From: JBFMHP01 sp040752855
Lineage (GTDB): Bacteria > Pseudomonadota > Gammaproteobacteria > RBG-16-57-12
Direction: 5' to 3'
Length of the DNA stretch: 64,000 nucleotides
Assembly: GCA_040752855.1 (NCBI GenBank)
Contig: JBFMHP010000025.1
Coordinates: 1-64,000, forward strand
Shown here: positions 5,872 to 18,369 of the stretch, piece after piece
Numbering within the stretch: the stretch's first letter is position 1
How the letters are laid out: each line of letters opens with the position of its first letter
Program-made: the position numbers and the translations under genes
The notes under the pieces: model-generated
The model's input: the letters and a program-made list of their open reading frames with translations, nothing else
Database searches by the model: none
Told to the model about the DNA's origin: nothing

Positions 5872-7398
5872 TCAAGCCAGCCGCGCAGCTAACAAGTCCG
5901 CGCAGTATGCAATGTCGTGGTCTTTAAGGAAAATCTTTCCAAGCGTGTGCGCCAATCCAACCATCGGGACATCTTCGATGATGATTGGAAGGATGTAGGT
6001 GTCTGGTCGCTTTTGTCCGGCTGACTTCCCGATCTCGAACTCAAATCGTGTCCAGTCCTTCTCAGGGTATCGCGAAGAAATAAAGATCACCATGTAGAGC
6101 GCATCATTGGCGTAAATATCAGCGAGCTTCTTCTGTAGGTCCACGCCCCATAGTTGAGCTTGCTGGTTGAAGTCGTAGAAGGGGAATATCCCCTTCTCCT
6201 CCAATTTTTTAACGAACTCAAGGACTATGGGTCTGTCTTCGCCCGCGAAGGAGACAGCCACATCCCATGGATACTCATCGTTTCGGATGTGAATCTTGCG
6301 GCGCACATCGTCAAGGTTTAAGAGATTCAAGTAGAAGCGGAATGTGGGATCCTCAATCGAGATTGACTTGCCCTTTCGGTACATGATCACGTCGTCCAGC
6401 TTGGCGTCCTGGATTACATCACCGAGATAGTTGAGGCAGTTGTAGTACGACGTTGACTTTTGGTTCTTTTTCTTCGCGTCTGAGATCGGTGCGACTATGG
6501 TTCGATAGAGATACTCTGTGGGGATGTCCGAACGTTCATCCCTGGAGATAGCTGCGACGATGTCAAAGTACGTGTTGTGGACCGACTTGGCTTGCTGTTT
6601 TCCCTTGGACAGAGCGACTATCTTGTCAAAATACTTGTGCTCAAAGATGCGAAGGACTTCGTGTTTGATGTTGACGATCGACTCGTCAATCTCTTTCTCT
6701 GGGTCCTGGGTTTTCTCTATTCCGTGTTTGATGCATGCGGTGCGACAGATCGCTTGAACGACCGATGGAATGCCCTTTGATCCAACTACTGTCTCAGTCA
6801 AGAAACGCTCTGAGAATTTGATCCGAAGATGCTTGGCCCCTAGGGTCATCAAGTCACGGACGAATTGTTCGTCCTGAGTACTGAGGTCAAATACATCGTT
6901 CCGAATGCCAAGTTCTGAGTCATTTCCGGCTAGATCGCGAGCGCTAGAAGCAATGCCAATCAGGACGAAGCGGACATTTTTCTCGTGCCACAACTTGAGA
7001 TCCATAGACAGCCCGTCCTTCACGGGCTCGGATAAGTGGTGAAAATCGTCGATGATCACTAGTCGTTGAGAAGCCAGGTACGGCGCGATTGCGTCGTATG
7101 TCGGGTCTACGCCCAATATCGCACCGAACATTTCCAAGTAGTTCGCGTGGTTTTTGAACTCACGTCCATTGACTAGCAAGATGTCCGTGGGACGTATTTC
7201 CAAGTCCCTAAGAATCTTGTTGACTACGGTTGTCTTTCCAGACCCGGAAGCGCCAGAAATCGTGACGTGCTTTCCCTTGGCGCGGAGCGCCGACTTTATG
7301 AAGGGGTACTCTTTCGGATCGACGTAGGTGTACTCGGGAAAGGCTGCCTCATTGAAGACTGCTTCGAGTTCGAGAACCGGCTGTTTAGTTGAGTTCAT
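5872..7398 (-). CDS. ATPase-TIR protein (STAND/AAA-like), probable anti-phage effector
   Basis: A 508-residue protein. Residues 49-57 (GASGSGKTT) are a Walker A motif and 113-122 (LVIIDDFHHL) a Walker B, giving an ORC/STAND-like ATPase in the first 230 residues. A helical middle follows. Residues 378-508 form a TIR domain: WDVAVSFAGEDRP is strand A and box 1, and DWTRFEFE carries W449-x3-E453, the position of the catalytic glutamate in NAD-cleaving TIR domains such as SARM1. Bacterial TIR effectors deplete NAD+ or make cyclic ADP-ribose signals during phage infection. Fused to a nucleotide-binding switch, the likely design is infection sensing followed by TIR activation. That is inference. 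It starts 36 bp after a complete attC, so it sits as an integron cassette. Its own downstream attC is not recognisable. Confidence 0.8.
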   Translation of the reverse strand: MNSTKQPVLELEAVFNEAAFPEYTYVDPKEYPFIKSALRAKGKHVTISGASGSGKTTVVNKILRDLEIRPTDILLVNGREFKNHANYLEMFGAILGVDPTYDAIAPYLASQRLVIIDDFHHLSEPVKDGLSMDLKLWHEKNVRFVLIGIASSARDLAGNDSELGIRNDVFDLSTQDEQFVRDLMTLGAKHLRIKFSERFLTETVVGSKGIPSVVQAICRTACIKHGIEKTQDPEKEIDESIVNIKHEVLRIFEHKYFDKIVALSKGKQQAKSVHNTYFDIVAAISRDERSDIPTEYLYRTIVAPISDAKKKNQKSTSYYNCLNYLGDVIQDAKLDDVIMYRKGKSISIEDPTFRFYLNLLNLDDVRRKIHIRNDEYPWDVAVSFAGEDRPIVLEFVKKLEEKGIFPFYDFNQQAQLWGVDLQKKLADIYANDALYMVIFISSRYPEKDWTRFEFEIGKSAGQKRPDTYILPIIIEDVPMVGLAHTLGKIFLKDHDIAYCADLLAARLA

Positions 7399-7434
7399 AT
7401 TTTGTCCATGTTTGGTGACGAATGGTCTAGTGAT

Positions 7435-7501
7435 GGCTAACGTTGGAATTCACCGGCCTACGCAGCTTTTTGCGCAGGTCCGGTGGAATGAATGGTTAGC
7501 T
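7435..7501 (-). other. attC recombination site (complete)
   Basis: A 67-bp imperfect palindrome between GGCTAAC (7435-7441) and GTTAGCT (7495-7501). The arms TTGGAATTCACCGG (7443-7456) and CCGGTGGAAT pair with an extra unpaired base. An inner stem of CCTACGC and GCGCAGG flanks the loop. Extrahelical bases and a spacer are present as in known attC sites. It overlaps the stop codon (TAA) of the membrane-protein gene at 7496. Confidence 0.85.
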
Positions 7502-8110
7502 ATCAGGCGCAAGATACTTGCTTTCTTCAATAAATCGTTCAGCTGCACTTACTGACGCCGATCCATCAACAAAAACATAAGCAAGTGAAAGCATGGAAGC
7601 GATAAGCACGACAAGCCCAGGCAGCACAGCGATGCCAACCACCTTCAAAATGTCAGCGGAGTACATGAGCAAATACATGCCCGATAGCGCGAAGACGAAA
7701 TACCACGCAATGAAATGCCGTTTCCGAAATTGGCGTGCGTCCTGCTCCTTAAACTTCGCCTTGAAGTCGAATGAATCGGAGTCCTTGTTGTACTCCAGAT
7801 AATCTCGACCGGAGAAGTAAAGCTTGAAGGCGGTCAGGGGGTTTCTGAGTCTGAGTATAGCGACAGCCACGTCGTAGCTAATGCGACGCTTGAAATAGAT
7901 AGAAAACGCTTGCTCGACAGGTAATCTGTGACGCCTTCTCAGTGGGAATGCAAGCTGTTCCTGAATGAATTGAAGCGACTCAATGTCCTTGCTTCGCCTC
8001 TTCAGCGACTGCGCAGGAAACTTCCATTGCTTCACAAGATATGCAATTGAACCGACAACGGCACCGACGTTTTTTACCAGCGCAGCAATGTCGGAAAGAG
8101 AGATGTCCAT
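7496..8110 (-). CDS. Two-helix membrane protein, cassette gene
   Basis: A 204-residue protein. It starts MDISLSDIAALVKNVGAVVG, an amphipathic or weakly hydrophobic helix. A basic region of about 100 residues follows (SLKRRSKDIESLQF, then LRRRHRLPVEQAF). Two transmembrane helices come next, near residues 132-155 (FIAWYFVFALSGMYLLMYSA) and 160-183 (VGIAVLPGLVVLIASMLSLA), then a short tail. No family is recognised. Its stop codon is within attC, making it the outermost cassette, and it is transcribed toward the TIR gene. A membrane partner for a TIR effector is conceivable, but cassettes are assembled independently, so adjacency is weak evidence. Confidence 0.6.
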   Translation of the reverse strand: MDISLSDIAALVKNVGAVVGSIAYLVKQWKFPAQSLKRRSKDIESLQFIQEQLAFPLRRRHRLPVEQAFSIYFKRRISYDVAVAILRLRNPLTAFKLYFSGRDYLEYNKDSDSFDFKAKFKEQDARQFRKRHFIAWYFVFALSGMYLLMYSADILKVVGIAVLPGLVVLIASMLSLAYVFVDGSASVSAAERFIEESKYLAPDS

Positions 8111-8448
8111 GTGATAGCTAGTCTATTAGACAGAAATATTAAATATGGCACTAGACATAATCTGCCTAGCTCCGCTATCCCGATACTATACAGAATGCAT
8201 GACTACTGGAATAGACAGAAATGTGTCCTTGAAATCGCGCCGGCGTAAAACTCATGTATGTAGGAAAATGCTTACGCTATGACCAATACGCCAGTCACAT
8301 ACTGGAGTGGGCGAGTGGGAATTCATTTCAATGTCGTCTTATATGATTCGTCACGCTGGCGAAGGCCGGTGGCTAGATCTTTGCAAACGCTGACGACATC
8401 CTTGGCCCTCTAAACTTTTTTGATTTTGGGTCTTCGCGCTGCTCAGAT
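8111..8448. other. Intergenic boundary, no gene seen
   Basis: 338 bp between the cassette region and the oxidoreductase gene. It is AT-rich on the left, with TAGACAGAAAT occurring twice (8131-8141, 8213-8223). I see no attI, no integron integrase and no tRNA. The cassettes face left, so an integrase would be expected on this side; its absence here marks the array as integrase-less within the window. Confidence 0.5.
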
Positions 8449-9429
8449 TCAATCGGCATGCCGCAGCGTGATGGAGACATTTCCCTTCTTGTGCCCGATG
8501 TCGACATAGCGGTGCGCTTGCGCCATCTGCTCGAAGGAAAAGCGCCGATCGATGACCGGTTTGAATGCTCCCGTCCCGGCCAGCTCTGCGAGGAAACGCA
8601 AATCTTCAGCCCGTTCGGCTGCCGGTCCGGCGATGATCCGCCTGCTGCTTGTCATTGACACCCATGGAATGGGCAGCATGTCCGGCAGCCCGGCCAAAAC
8701 CAGAAGTAGTCGCCCATTTTCCTTCAACGACGCCTTGCTGCGGGAGAACGGCGCCGTGCCGGCTGTATCGACAATGACGTCATAGGTCGCACCATTCTGC
8801 GTGAAGTCTTCTTTGGTGTAATCGATGACGTGAGTGGCCCCGAGGGAACGGACCAGATCGAAGTTGGCCGCACTGCACACCCCGGTCACCTCGGCCCCGA
8901 AATGTCTGGCCAGCTGCACCATGGCTGTTCCCACCCCGCCGGAAGCGCCGTTGATGAGTACCTTCTCCCCACTCCGAAGTTTTCCTCTTCTGAGGAAATC
9001 CAGTGCCGTCGTGCCGCCAAACGAAAGTGCGGCGGCTTCATCGTAGGTCAGGTTGGGCGGTTTATGCGCCAGCGCCCCGTCTTCTCGCATGCATTTGTAC
9101 TTGGCATAACATCCCATCTTGGCACCGCTCATGGCGAACACCTGGTCACCGACCTTGAATCTGCTGACCGCTTTGCCGACCGATTCCACTTCACCGGCGA
9201 GCTCTGTGCCCAGGATGGGTTGCCTCGGCTTCCTGATGCCGAGCACCAGGCGCGCGATGAGCCCAAAGCCCAACGGCACGTTGAGACTGCGTATTCTGCA
9301 GTCCGCGGAGGTCACCGTTGTCGCATGGATTCTTATCAGGACTTCGTTGTCCTTGGGGCTTGGCTTTTCCAGCTCCTTCAATTGAAGGACATCGGGAGGG
9401 CCGTATCTTTCGTACACGATCGCCTTCAT
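8449..9429 (-). CDS. Zinc-free MDR-family NAD(P)-dependent oxidoreductase
   Basis: A 326-residue medium-chain dehydrogenase/reductase of the quinone-oxidoreductase-like type. It starts MKAIVYERYGPPDVLQLKEL, the standard opening of the GroES-like catalytic domain. The Rossmann fold contains VLINGASGGVGTAMVQLA at about 157-174, the NADP-binding glycine motif, and the family's GATHVIDYTKEDF follows. The structural-zinc cysteines of true alcohol dehydrogenases are absent, as expected for quinone reductases. It starts 45 bp after the cupin gene and is probably co-transcribed with it. Substrate cannot be deduced; reduction of quinones or reactive enones is the usual role. Confidence 0.85.
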   Translation of the reverse strand: MKAIVYERYGPPDVLQLKELEKPSPKDNEVLIRIHATTVTSADCRIRSLNVPLGFGLIARLVLGIRKPRQPILGTELAGEVESVGKAVSRFKVGDQVFAMSGAKMGCYAKYKCMREDGALAHKPPNLTYDEAAALSFGGTTALDFLRRGKLRSGEKVLINGASGGVGTAMVQLARHFGAEVTGVCSAANFDLVRSLGATHVIDYTKEDFTQNGATYDVIVDTAGTAPFSRSKASLKENGRLLLVLAGLPDMLPIPWVSMTSSRRIIAGPAAERAEDLRFLAELAGTGAFKPVIDRRFSFEQMAQAHRYVDIGHKKGNVSITLRHAD

Positions 9430-9474
9430 GCGTGGTTACTCTCCAGAGGGTGTTTTGATCCGCGCGCTCCCGCG

Positions 9475-9855
9475 TCAGGCGAGATGGGTATCAACAGCGC
9501 GGTTGGGAAACGACATTTCCAATACCACGCACCCCACATCGGTACTGAAGGGACCATGAAGTTCGCCAGGAGGACGACTTGCGTAATGGCCCGCCTCAAG
9601 CCACAGATTAAATGCATGGTCGTACAAGCGGCCGCTGATAATGAAGACTTCCTCTGGGTAAGGATGCTTTTTCCCACCAAACGGTGATGTGTCGGCCGCC
9701 GGCAGGAACCGTGTCAATCTTGTGTATTCACCCGTTACCGGGTCGATGCTGAGCGTAAGTTCCTCGGCCATCCCTTCCAGCCCTTTGATAGGTGTCCAAC
9801 GGTGCTGGTTTTCTTGGCGCAGCGGATTCCAGTAGGTCACTGTTGATTTCGTCAT
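9475..9855 (-). CDS. Cupin-type protein (ChrR-like)
   Basis: A 126-residue single-domain protein starting at ATG 9853-9855, behind an AGGAG ribosome site. The frame is open much further upstream but has no better start. Motifs fit a small cupin of the ChrR/DUF4437 type: W-x-P at the N-terminus, HPYPEEVFIISGRLYDH in the middle (metal-ligand pattern H...E with G-x-L), and RPPGELHGPFSTDVGCVVLE near the end. Such domains bind a divalent metal. Together with the oxidoreductase it may handle a small aldehyde or oxidised compound, but that is a guess. Confidence 0.7.
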   Translation of the reverse strand: MTKSTVTYWNPLRQENQHRWTPIKGLEGMAEELTLSIDPVTGEYTRLTRFLPAADTSPFGGKKHPYPEEVFIISGRLYDHAFNLWLEAGHYASRPPGELHGPFSTDVGCVVLEMSFPNRAVDTHLA

Positions 9856-10161
9856 TGCTTGCTCCTGTGCACGATGAGGCAACATAACGACCAGCCCGCA
9901 TATTTCGCCAAGCGGTCCCGGTGCGGGCGAGGGTGTCGCACGCCATCCAAGGCTTGCGCCCACCGGGTGACCTGTTGCGCTCCCGGCGCCACCGTCCCAC
10001 CCGCCCGAACCGGGACAGGCCGGCGGCGATGTCTTAAAGTGTACAAGCGTTCTCACATCCTGATGGAACATATTTTTCCACTTTTCGAAGCGCTGGATCA
10101 CTCCCTGTCGCCTACCTGTCAAGTCTTGAAAGCCCCGGGTCAAACCCGGATACTCTGGGCG
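9856..10161. other. Divergent intergenic region between the cupin operon and dnaE
   Basis: 306 bp that should hold both promoters. A short hairpin of GCCCGCA and TGCGGGC lies at 9895-9930, next to CATAACG, and CCGGG/CCCGG pairs occur just before dnaE. No promoter is convincing to me and no gene is seen. Confidence 0.4.
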
Positions 10162-13635
<3,474 letters not shown>

Positions 13636-14760
13636 AGTGACCCAGGACCGCCGTAGGCCGGGATAAGGCGCAGCCGTTCCCGGCATGCGTGCCGGCAATG
13701 CTGCGCTTATGCCGGCCTACAAGCGGCGCGATCTGGTCGGTACCCAGAATGTGAACGTGCTCTACAAATAAAGTGACCCAGGACCGCCGTAGGCCGGGAT
13801 AAGGCGCAGCCGTTCCCGGCATCCGTGCCGGCAACGCTAGCGCTTATGCCGGCCTACGAGCTGCGCGACCTGGTCGGCTCCCAGAACGTGAACGTGCTCT
13901 ACAAATAAAGTGACCCAGGACCGCGGTAGGCCAGGATAAGGCGTAGCCGTTCCCGGCATCCGTGCCGGCAACGCTAGCGCATATGCCAGCCTACGAGCGG
14001 CGCGACCTGGTCGGCTCCTAGAACGTGAACGTGCTCTACAAATAAAGTGACCCAGGACGGCCGTAGGCCGGGATAAGGCGTAGCCGTTCCCGACATGCGT
14101 GCCGGCAACGCTAGCGCTTATGCCGGCCTACGAGCGGCGCGATCTGGTCGGTACCCAGAACGTGAACGTGCTCTACAAATAAATTGACCCAGGACCGCCG
14201 TAGGCCGGGATAAGGCGCAGCCGTTCCCGGCATGCGTGCCGGCAACGCTAGCGCTTATGCCGGCCTACGAGCGGCGCAACCTGGTCGGCCCCCAGAACGT
14301 GAACGTGCTCTACAAATAAAGTGACCCAGGACCACCGTAGGCCGGGATAAGGCGCAGCCGTTCCCGGCATGCGTGCCGGCAACGCTAGCGCTTATGCCGG
14401 CCTACGAGCGGCGCGACCTGGTCGGCCCCCAGAACGTGAACGTGCTCTACAAATAAAGTGACCCAGGACCGCCGTAGGCCGGGATAAGGCGCAGCCGTTC
14501 CCGGCATCCGCGCCGGCAACGCTAGCGCTTATGCCGGCCTACAAGCGGCGCGATCTGGTCGGTACCCAGAATGTGAATGTGCTCTACAAATAAAGTGACC
14601 CAGGACCGCCGTAGGCCGGGATAAGGCGCAGCCGTTCCCGGCGCATCCATGCCTGCCGACCTGTCGGCTACTAGAGCGTCAATGTGCTCTAAATGAATTT
14701 TTTGCGCAAAACCCGTAGAATACGCCCACAGTCAATGGCAGTAGACCCGAGACCACTTAC

Positions 14761-15717
14761 ATGAAAATGAACTTTTTGGATTTTGAGCAGCCGATCGCCG
14801 AGCTGGAGGCCAAGATCGAGGAGTTGCGTTACGTCGGCAACGACAACGAACTCAATATCTCCGCCGAGATCACCAAGCTCCAGCAAAAGAGCAAGAAGAT
14901 GACCAAGGACATCTTCGCCAAGCTTAACTCCTGGCAGATCTCACAGCTGGCGCGCCATCCGCAGCGCCCGTACATGCTCGATTACGTCGAGCGTATCTTC
15001 ACCGACTTCGAGGAATTGCATGGCGATCGCGCCTTCGCCGATGACCCGGCCATCGTCGGCGGCGTGGCCCGTCTCGACGGCAAGCCGGTCATGCTGATCG
15101 GTCAGCAGAAGGGGCGCGACACCAAGGAAAAGCTGCGCCGCAACTTCGGCATGCCGCGCCCGGAAGGCTACCGCAAGGCCCTGCGCCTGATGGAGATGGC
15201 CGAGCGCTTCAAGATGCCGATCCTGACCTTCATCGACACCCCCGGCGCCTACCCCGGCATCGACGCCGAGGAGCGCGGCCAGTCCGAGGCCATCGCCCGC
15301 AATCTGTTCGTCATGGCCCGGCTCAAGACCCGCATCGTCTGCACCGTGATCGGCGAAGGCGGCTCGGGCGGGGCCCTGGCCATCGGCGTGGGCGACCGCA
15401 CCTTGATGCTCGAATACAGCACCTACTCGGTGATCTCGCCGGAAGGCTGCGCCTCGATCCTGTGGAAGAGCGCCGAACGCGCCCCCGAGGCCGCCGAGGC
15501 CCTGGGCATCACCTCCAGCCGCATCGCCAAGCTGGGCCTGATCGACGAGATCATCCCCGAGCCGCTCGGCGGGGCGCACCGCAATGTCGACGAGATGGCG
15601 CAGAGCCTCAAGACCGCGCTGGTCGACTCTCTGGCCCAACTGGCCGGTATCTCCACCAAGGAATTGCTGGTGCGGCGTTACGACCGCTTGATGAAGCAGG
15701 GCAACTTCAAGGAATAA
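14761..15717 (+). CDS. accA: Acetyl-CoA carboxylase carboxyltransferase alpha subunit
   Basis: 318 residues, the family length. It starts MKMNFLDFEQPIAELEAKIE, the usual N-terminal coiled helix. The carboxyltransferase core contains PGAYPGIDAEERGQSEAIAR and GEGGSGGALAIGVGDR, which form the oxyanion and CoA-binding region, then SVISPEGCASILWK. With AccD (not in the window) it transfers CO2 from carboxybiotin to acetyl-CoA to make malonyl-CoA for fatty acid synthesis. It lies directly after the dnaE repeat array, and tilS follows after a palindrome, the common gammaproteobacterial order. Confidence 0.97.
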   Translation: MKMNFLDFEQPIAELEAKIEELRYVGNDNELNISAEITKLQQKSKKMTKDIFAKLNSWQISQLARHPQRPYMLDYVERIFTDFEELHGDRAFADDPAIVGGVARLDGKPVMLIGQQKGRDTKEKLRRNFGMPRPEGYRKALRLMEMAERFKMPILTFIDTPGAYPGIDAEERGQSEAIARNLFVMARLKTRIVCTVIGEGGSGGALAIGVGDRTLMLEYSTYSVISPEGCASILWKSAERAPEAAEALGITSSRIAKLGLIDEIIPEPLGGAHRNVDEMAQSLKTALVDSLAQLAGISTKELLVRRYDRLMKQGNFKE

Positions 15718-15733
15718 TGCCTCTGAGAGGTGT

Positions 15734-15802
15734 GTAGGAGCGAGCCCTGCTCGCGAACAGTCTTGGTCGCCAAACCTAATCGCGAGCAGGGCTCGCTCCT
15801 AC
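15734..15802 (+). repeat. REP-like inverted repeat between accA and tilS
   Basis: GTAGGAGCGAGCCCTGCTCG (15734 on) and its exact complement CGAGCAGGGCTCGCTCCTAC (to 15802) flank a loop of about 25 bp. The sequence is nearly the REP type with GTAGGAGCGAGC that is abundant in pseudomonads and other gammaproteobacteria. It may end accA transcripts. It differs from the dnaE-associated palindrome, so at least two REP classes occur here. Confidence 0.85.
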
Positions 15803-15848
15803 GGGCGCCGGTGAAATTCCTCTTGCGCTGCCGAGGATAAGTGAACAC

Positions 15849-17177
15849 ATGGCATTCTCTTCGGAACACCTAGCCCAACACCTCGATCTGCCCAACGCGC
15901 CGCAGCGCATCTGGGTGGCCTATAGCGGCGGGGTGGATTCCCACTGTCTCCTGCACGCCTTGGCCGCGCTAAGCCCGCGCCATCCCGCGCTTGATTTAAA
16001 CGCCGTGCATGTCCACCACGGCCTCAGCCTCAATGCCGATGCCTGGGCGGCGCACTGCCGCGCGGTGTGCGCGCAATTGCAGATCCCGATTCAACTCATC
16101 CATGTCGATGCCAAGCCGGCCAACGGCCAGAGCCCGGAGGCGGCCGCCCGCGAGGCGCGCTATGCCGCCTTGCGCCGGATTGTGCAGCCGGGGGATTGGT
16201 TGCTCACGGCGCATCACCAGGACGATCAGGCCGAGACCCTGCTGTTGCAGTTGCTGCGTGGCTCGGGTGTGAAAGGACTGGCCGGCATGCCGGCGCGCAG
16301 CGCGTTTGCGCAAGGCCTGCTGCTGCGCCCGCTGCTCGACTTCTCCCGCGCCGAACTGGAGGACTATGCCCGCGCCCAGGGCCTGCGCTGGGTGGAGGAT
16401 GAAAGCAATCTGTTCCGCGGCTACGATCGCAATTTCCTGCGTCATGAACTCGTGCCGTTGTTGCGGGAGCGCTGGCCCGCCGCGCAAGCGTTGTTCGCGC
16501 GCACGGCGCGGCATTGCGCCGAGGCCGCCGAGTTGCTCGATGAGTTGGCCCGGCTCGATCTGCAAGCCATCCTGGCCGAAGACTCCCAAACCATCCACAT
16601 CCCCGCACTGCTCGCGCTAAGCGAGTCACGCCAACGCAATGCCTTGCGCGGCTGGATCACCGCGGCGGGCTTTCGCCTGCCGGAGACCGCCCAACTCGAA
16701 CAAATCCAGCGCAATGTGCTGCACGCCGCCTGGGATGCCACGCCATGCGTGCGTTGCGGCGCGGCCGAGGTGCGCCGCTATCGCGACGGTCTTTATCTGA
16801 TGAAGGCGCTCGCGCCGCATGATCCTGCGCAGCGTATCGCGTGGGACATGACCCAGCCGCTCGCCTTGCCGCAGCTTGATGTAGGCCTGGTTGCAAAGGC
16901 AGACGTGGGGAAGGGGCTGGCCCAAGCGCGACTCACCGGCGCGCATATCACCGTGCGATTTCGACAGGGTGGGGAACATTGCCGGCCGGTCGGCAGGGCG
17001 CATCATCATGACTTGAAGAAGCTGTTTCAGGAGGCCGGCGTGCCGCCCTGGCGGCGCGATCGCATCCCCTTGATCTTCGTCGATGATCGGCTTGCCCAGG
17101 TCGTGGGCCATTGGGTGGATGAGGCGTTTGCCGCCAAACCCGGTGAGCCGTCGATCGACATTGTGTCAGAGGGGTAG
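15849..17177 (+). CDS. tilS: tRNA(Ile)-lysidine synthase
   Basis: 442 residues. The PP-loop ATP pyrophosphatase motif YSGGVDSHCLLHAL lies near residue 25, followed by HVHHGLS and TAHHQDDQAETLLLQLLRG, the TilS signature. The C-terminal domains that hold the tRNA end in RFRQGGEHCRP and KKLFQEAGVPPWRRDRIPLI. The enzyme converts the C34 wobble base of the CAU-anticodon tRNA-Ile to lysidine, letting it read AUA, and is essential. Its 3' end overlaps the convergent HD-GYP gene by 12 bp. Confidence 0.96.
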   Translation: MAFSSEHLAQHLDLPNAPQRIWVAYSGGVDSHCLLHALAALSPRHPALDLNAVHVHHGLSLNADAWAAHCRAVCAQLQIPIQLIHVDAKPANGQSPEAAAREARYAALRRIVQPGDWLLTAHHQDDQAETLLLQLLRGSGVKGLAGMPARSAFAQGLLLRPLLDFSRAELEDYARAQGLRWVEDESNLFRGYDRNFLRHELVPLLRERWPAAQALFARTARHCAEAAELLDELARLDLQAILAEDSQTIHIPALLALSESRQRNALRGWITAAGFRLPETAQLEQIQRNVLHAAWDATPCVRCGAAEVRRYRDGLYLMKALAPHDPAQRIAWDMTQPLALPQLDVGLVAKADVGKGLAQARLTGAHITVRFRQGGEHCRPVGRAHHHDLKKLFQEAGVPPWRRDRIPLIFVDDRLAQVVGHWVDEAFAAKPGEPSIDIVSEG

Positions 17178-18332
17178 GGGTTCAGAGGCGCCGTTGTGCT
17201 TGCGGCTCTGGGCGTAGATGTCGGCGAAGATGTCGTGGTGTTGAACGAAGGTATCGAGTATCTCCGGATCGAATTTTTCCGGCTGGATGCGCTCATCGCC
17301 CTTGCTGATCACATACATGGCCGATGCGTGTGACAGCGCCTTTTTGTAGGGACGGTTGCTGCGCAGCGCGTCATACACATCGCAGATCGCCATGATGCGC
17401 GCCGAGACGGGGATTTCTTCCCCTTTCAGTCCGTTGGGATAACCGCTGCCATCCCAGCATTCGTGGTGGCAGAGGGCGATGTCCTTGCCCATCTCGAGAA
17501 ACGGCGAGCGGTTTCCTTCCAGCATCTTCACGCCCAGGGTGGTGTGCGTCTTCATGATGGCCCACTCACTTTGATCGAGGCCGCCGTTCTTGAGCAGGAT
17601 GTGATCCGGGATGGCGAGTTTGCCGATGTCGTGCATCGGACTGGCGTAGAAGATCTGCCGTTTGAAATCGTTGTCCATCCCCAGATGATCTGCGAGTTCC
17701 GAGCTGTAATAACTGATGCGGTTGACGTGCTGGCCGGTGCCCTCGTCGCGAAACTCGGCGATGCGCATCAAGGTGGCGACGGTTTCGAGGCAATGGCTTT
17801 GTATCTCGCGGGTCTTGTCGGCGACTTGTTGCTCCAAGACGCGGTTGGCGTCGCGCAACAGATCCCCGTAGACCTTCATGCGCAGCAGATTGCGGCTGCG
17901 TGCCACCAACTCGTTCGGATCGATCGGTTTGTTGATGAAATCCTCGGCCCCGGCCTGCAGGCCTTTGAGGCGGGATGCCGGGTCGTCCTCGGCGGTGACG
18001 AAGATGACGGGAATGTGGCGCGTTGATTCGTTGCGCTTCAAATAGCGAACGGTCTGGTAGCCGTCCATCTCCGGCATGACGATATCGAGCAGGATCAGAT
18101 CCGGGCTGTGCGCCACCACGGCCTGCAGGGCGGCAACGCCATTTTCGGCCGTGCATACGCTGTATCCTTCCGCTTCCATATAGGCGGCAAGCAGTGCGCG
18201 CATCGAACGGCTGTCGTCAACGACAAGAACCTTGCACTGGCTCTTGGGTTTTGAGAGTTCCGGCCCTGATGGTATCAATCTACACCCCGTCACAGATTGT
18301 CGGTTGGCGATACGCTTTGCGCCTCCCAGCAA
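17166..18332 (-). CDS. Response regulator with HD-GYP c-di-GMP phosphodiesterase domain
   Basis: 388 residues from a TTG at 18332. The receiver domain begins at about residue 34, so a later start (GTG near residue 14 or TTG near 19, the latter behind GGGGTG) is possible. REC: KVLVVDDSRSMR, LILLDIVMPEMDGY (phospho-Asp), FVTAED and INKPID (Lys). A short coiled coil follows, then an HD-GYP domain with MHDIGKLAIPDHILLKN and HHECWDGSGYPNGLKGEEIP. Both signature motifs are intact, so c-di-GMP hydrolysis is expected. This is the RpfG-like layout. It lies 37 bp after the DUF155 gene, in the same direction, and no histidine kinase is adjacent. Confidence 0.92.
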   Translation of the reverse strand: MLGGAKRIANRQSVTGCRLIPSGPELSKPKSQCKVLVVDDSRSMRALLAAYMEAEGYSVCTAENGVAALQAVVAHSPDLILLDIVMPEMDGYQTVRYLKRNESTRHIPVIFVTAEDDPASRLKGLQAGAEDFINKPIDPNELVARSRNLLRMKVYGDLLRDANRVLEQQVADKTREIQSHCLETVATLMRIAEFRDEGTGQHVNRISYYSSELADHLGMDNDFKRQIFYASPMHDIGKLAIPDHILLKNGGLDQSEWAIMKTHTTLGVKMLEGNRSPFLEMGKDIALCHHECWDGSGYPNGLKGEEIPVSARIMAICDVYDALRSNRPYKKALSHASAMYVISKGDERIQPEKFDPEILDTFVQHHDIFADIYAQSRKHNGASEPLPL

Positions 18333-18369
18333 TATCGCCGCGCAGGGAGGAATCTTGAATCATCGCATC

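Noticed and set aside
8111..8448. Integron integrase or attI at the cassette-array start
   Set aside because: There is no long frame, no tyrosine-recombinase motif and no recognisable attI in this gap.
9880..9945. Possible attC upstream of the cupin gene (ACATAAC followed by a GCCCGCA/TGCGGGC stem)
   Set aside because: One core matches, but no second GTTRRRY core is found at the other side and the cupin/oxidoreductase genes have no attC at their ends. It is left as a coincidence or a very decayed site.
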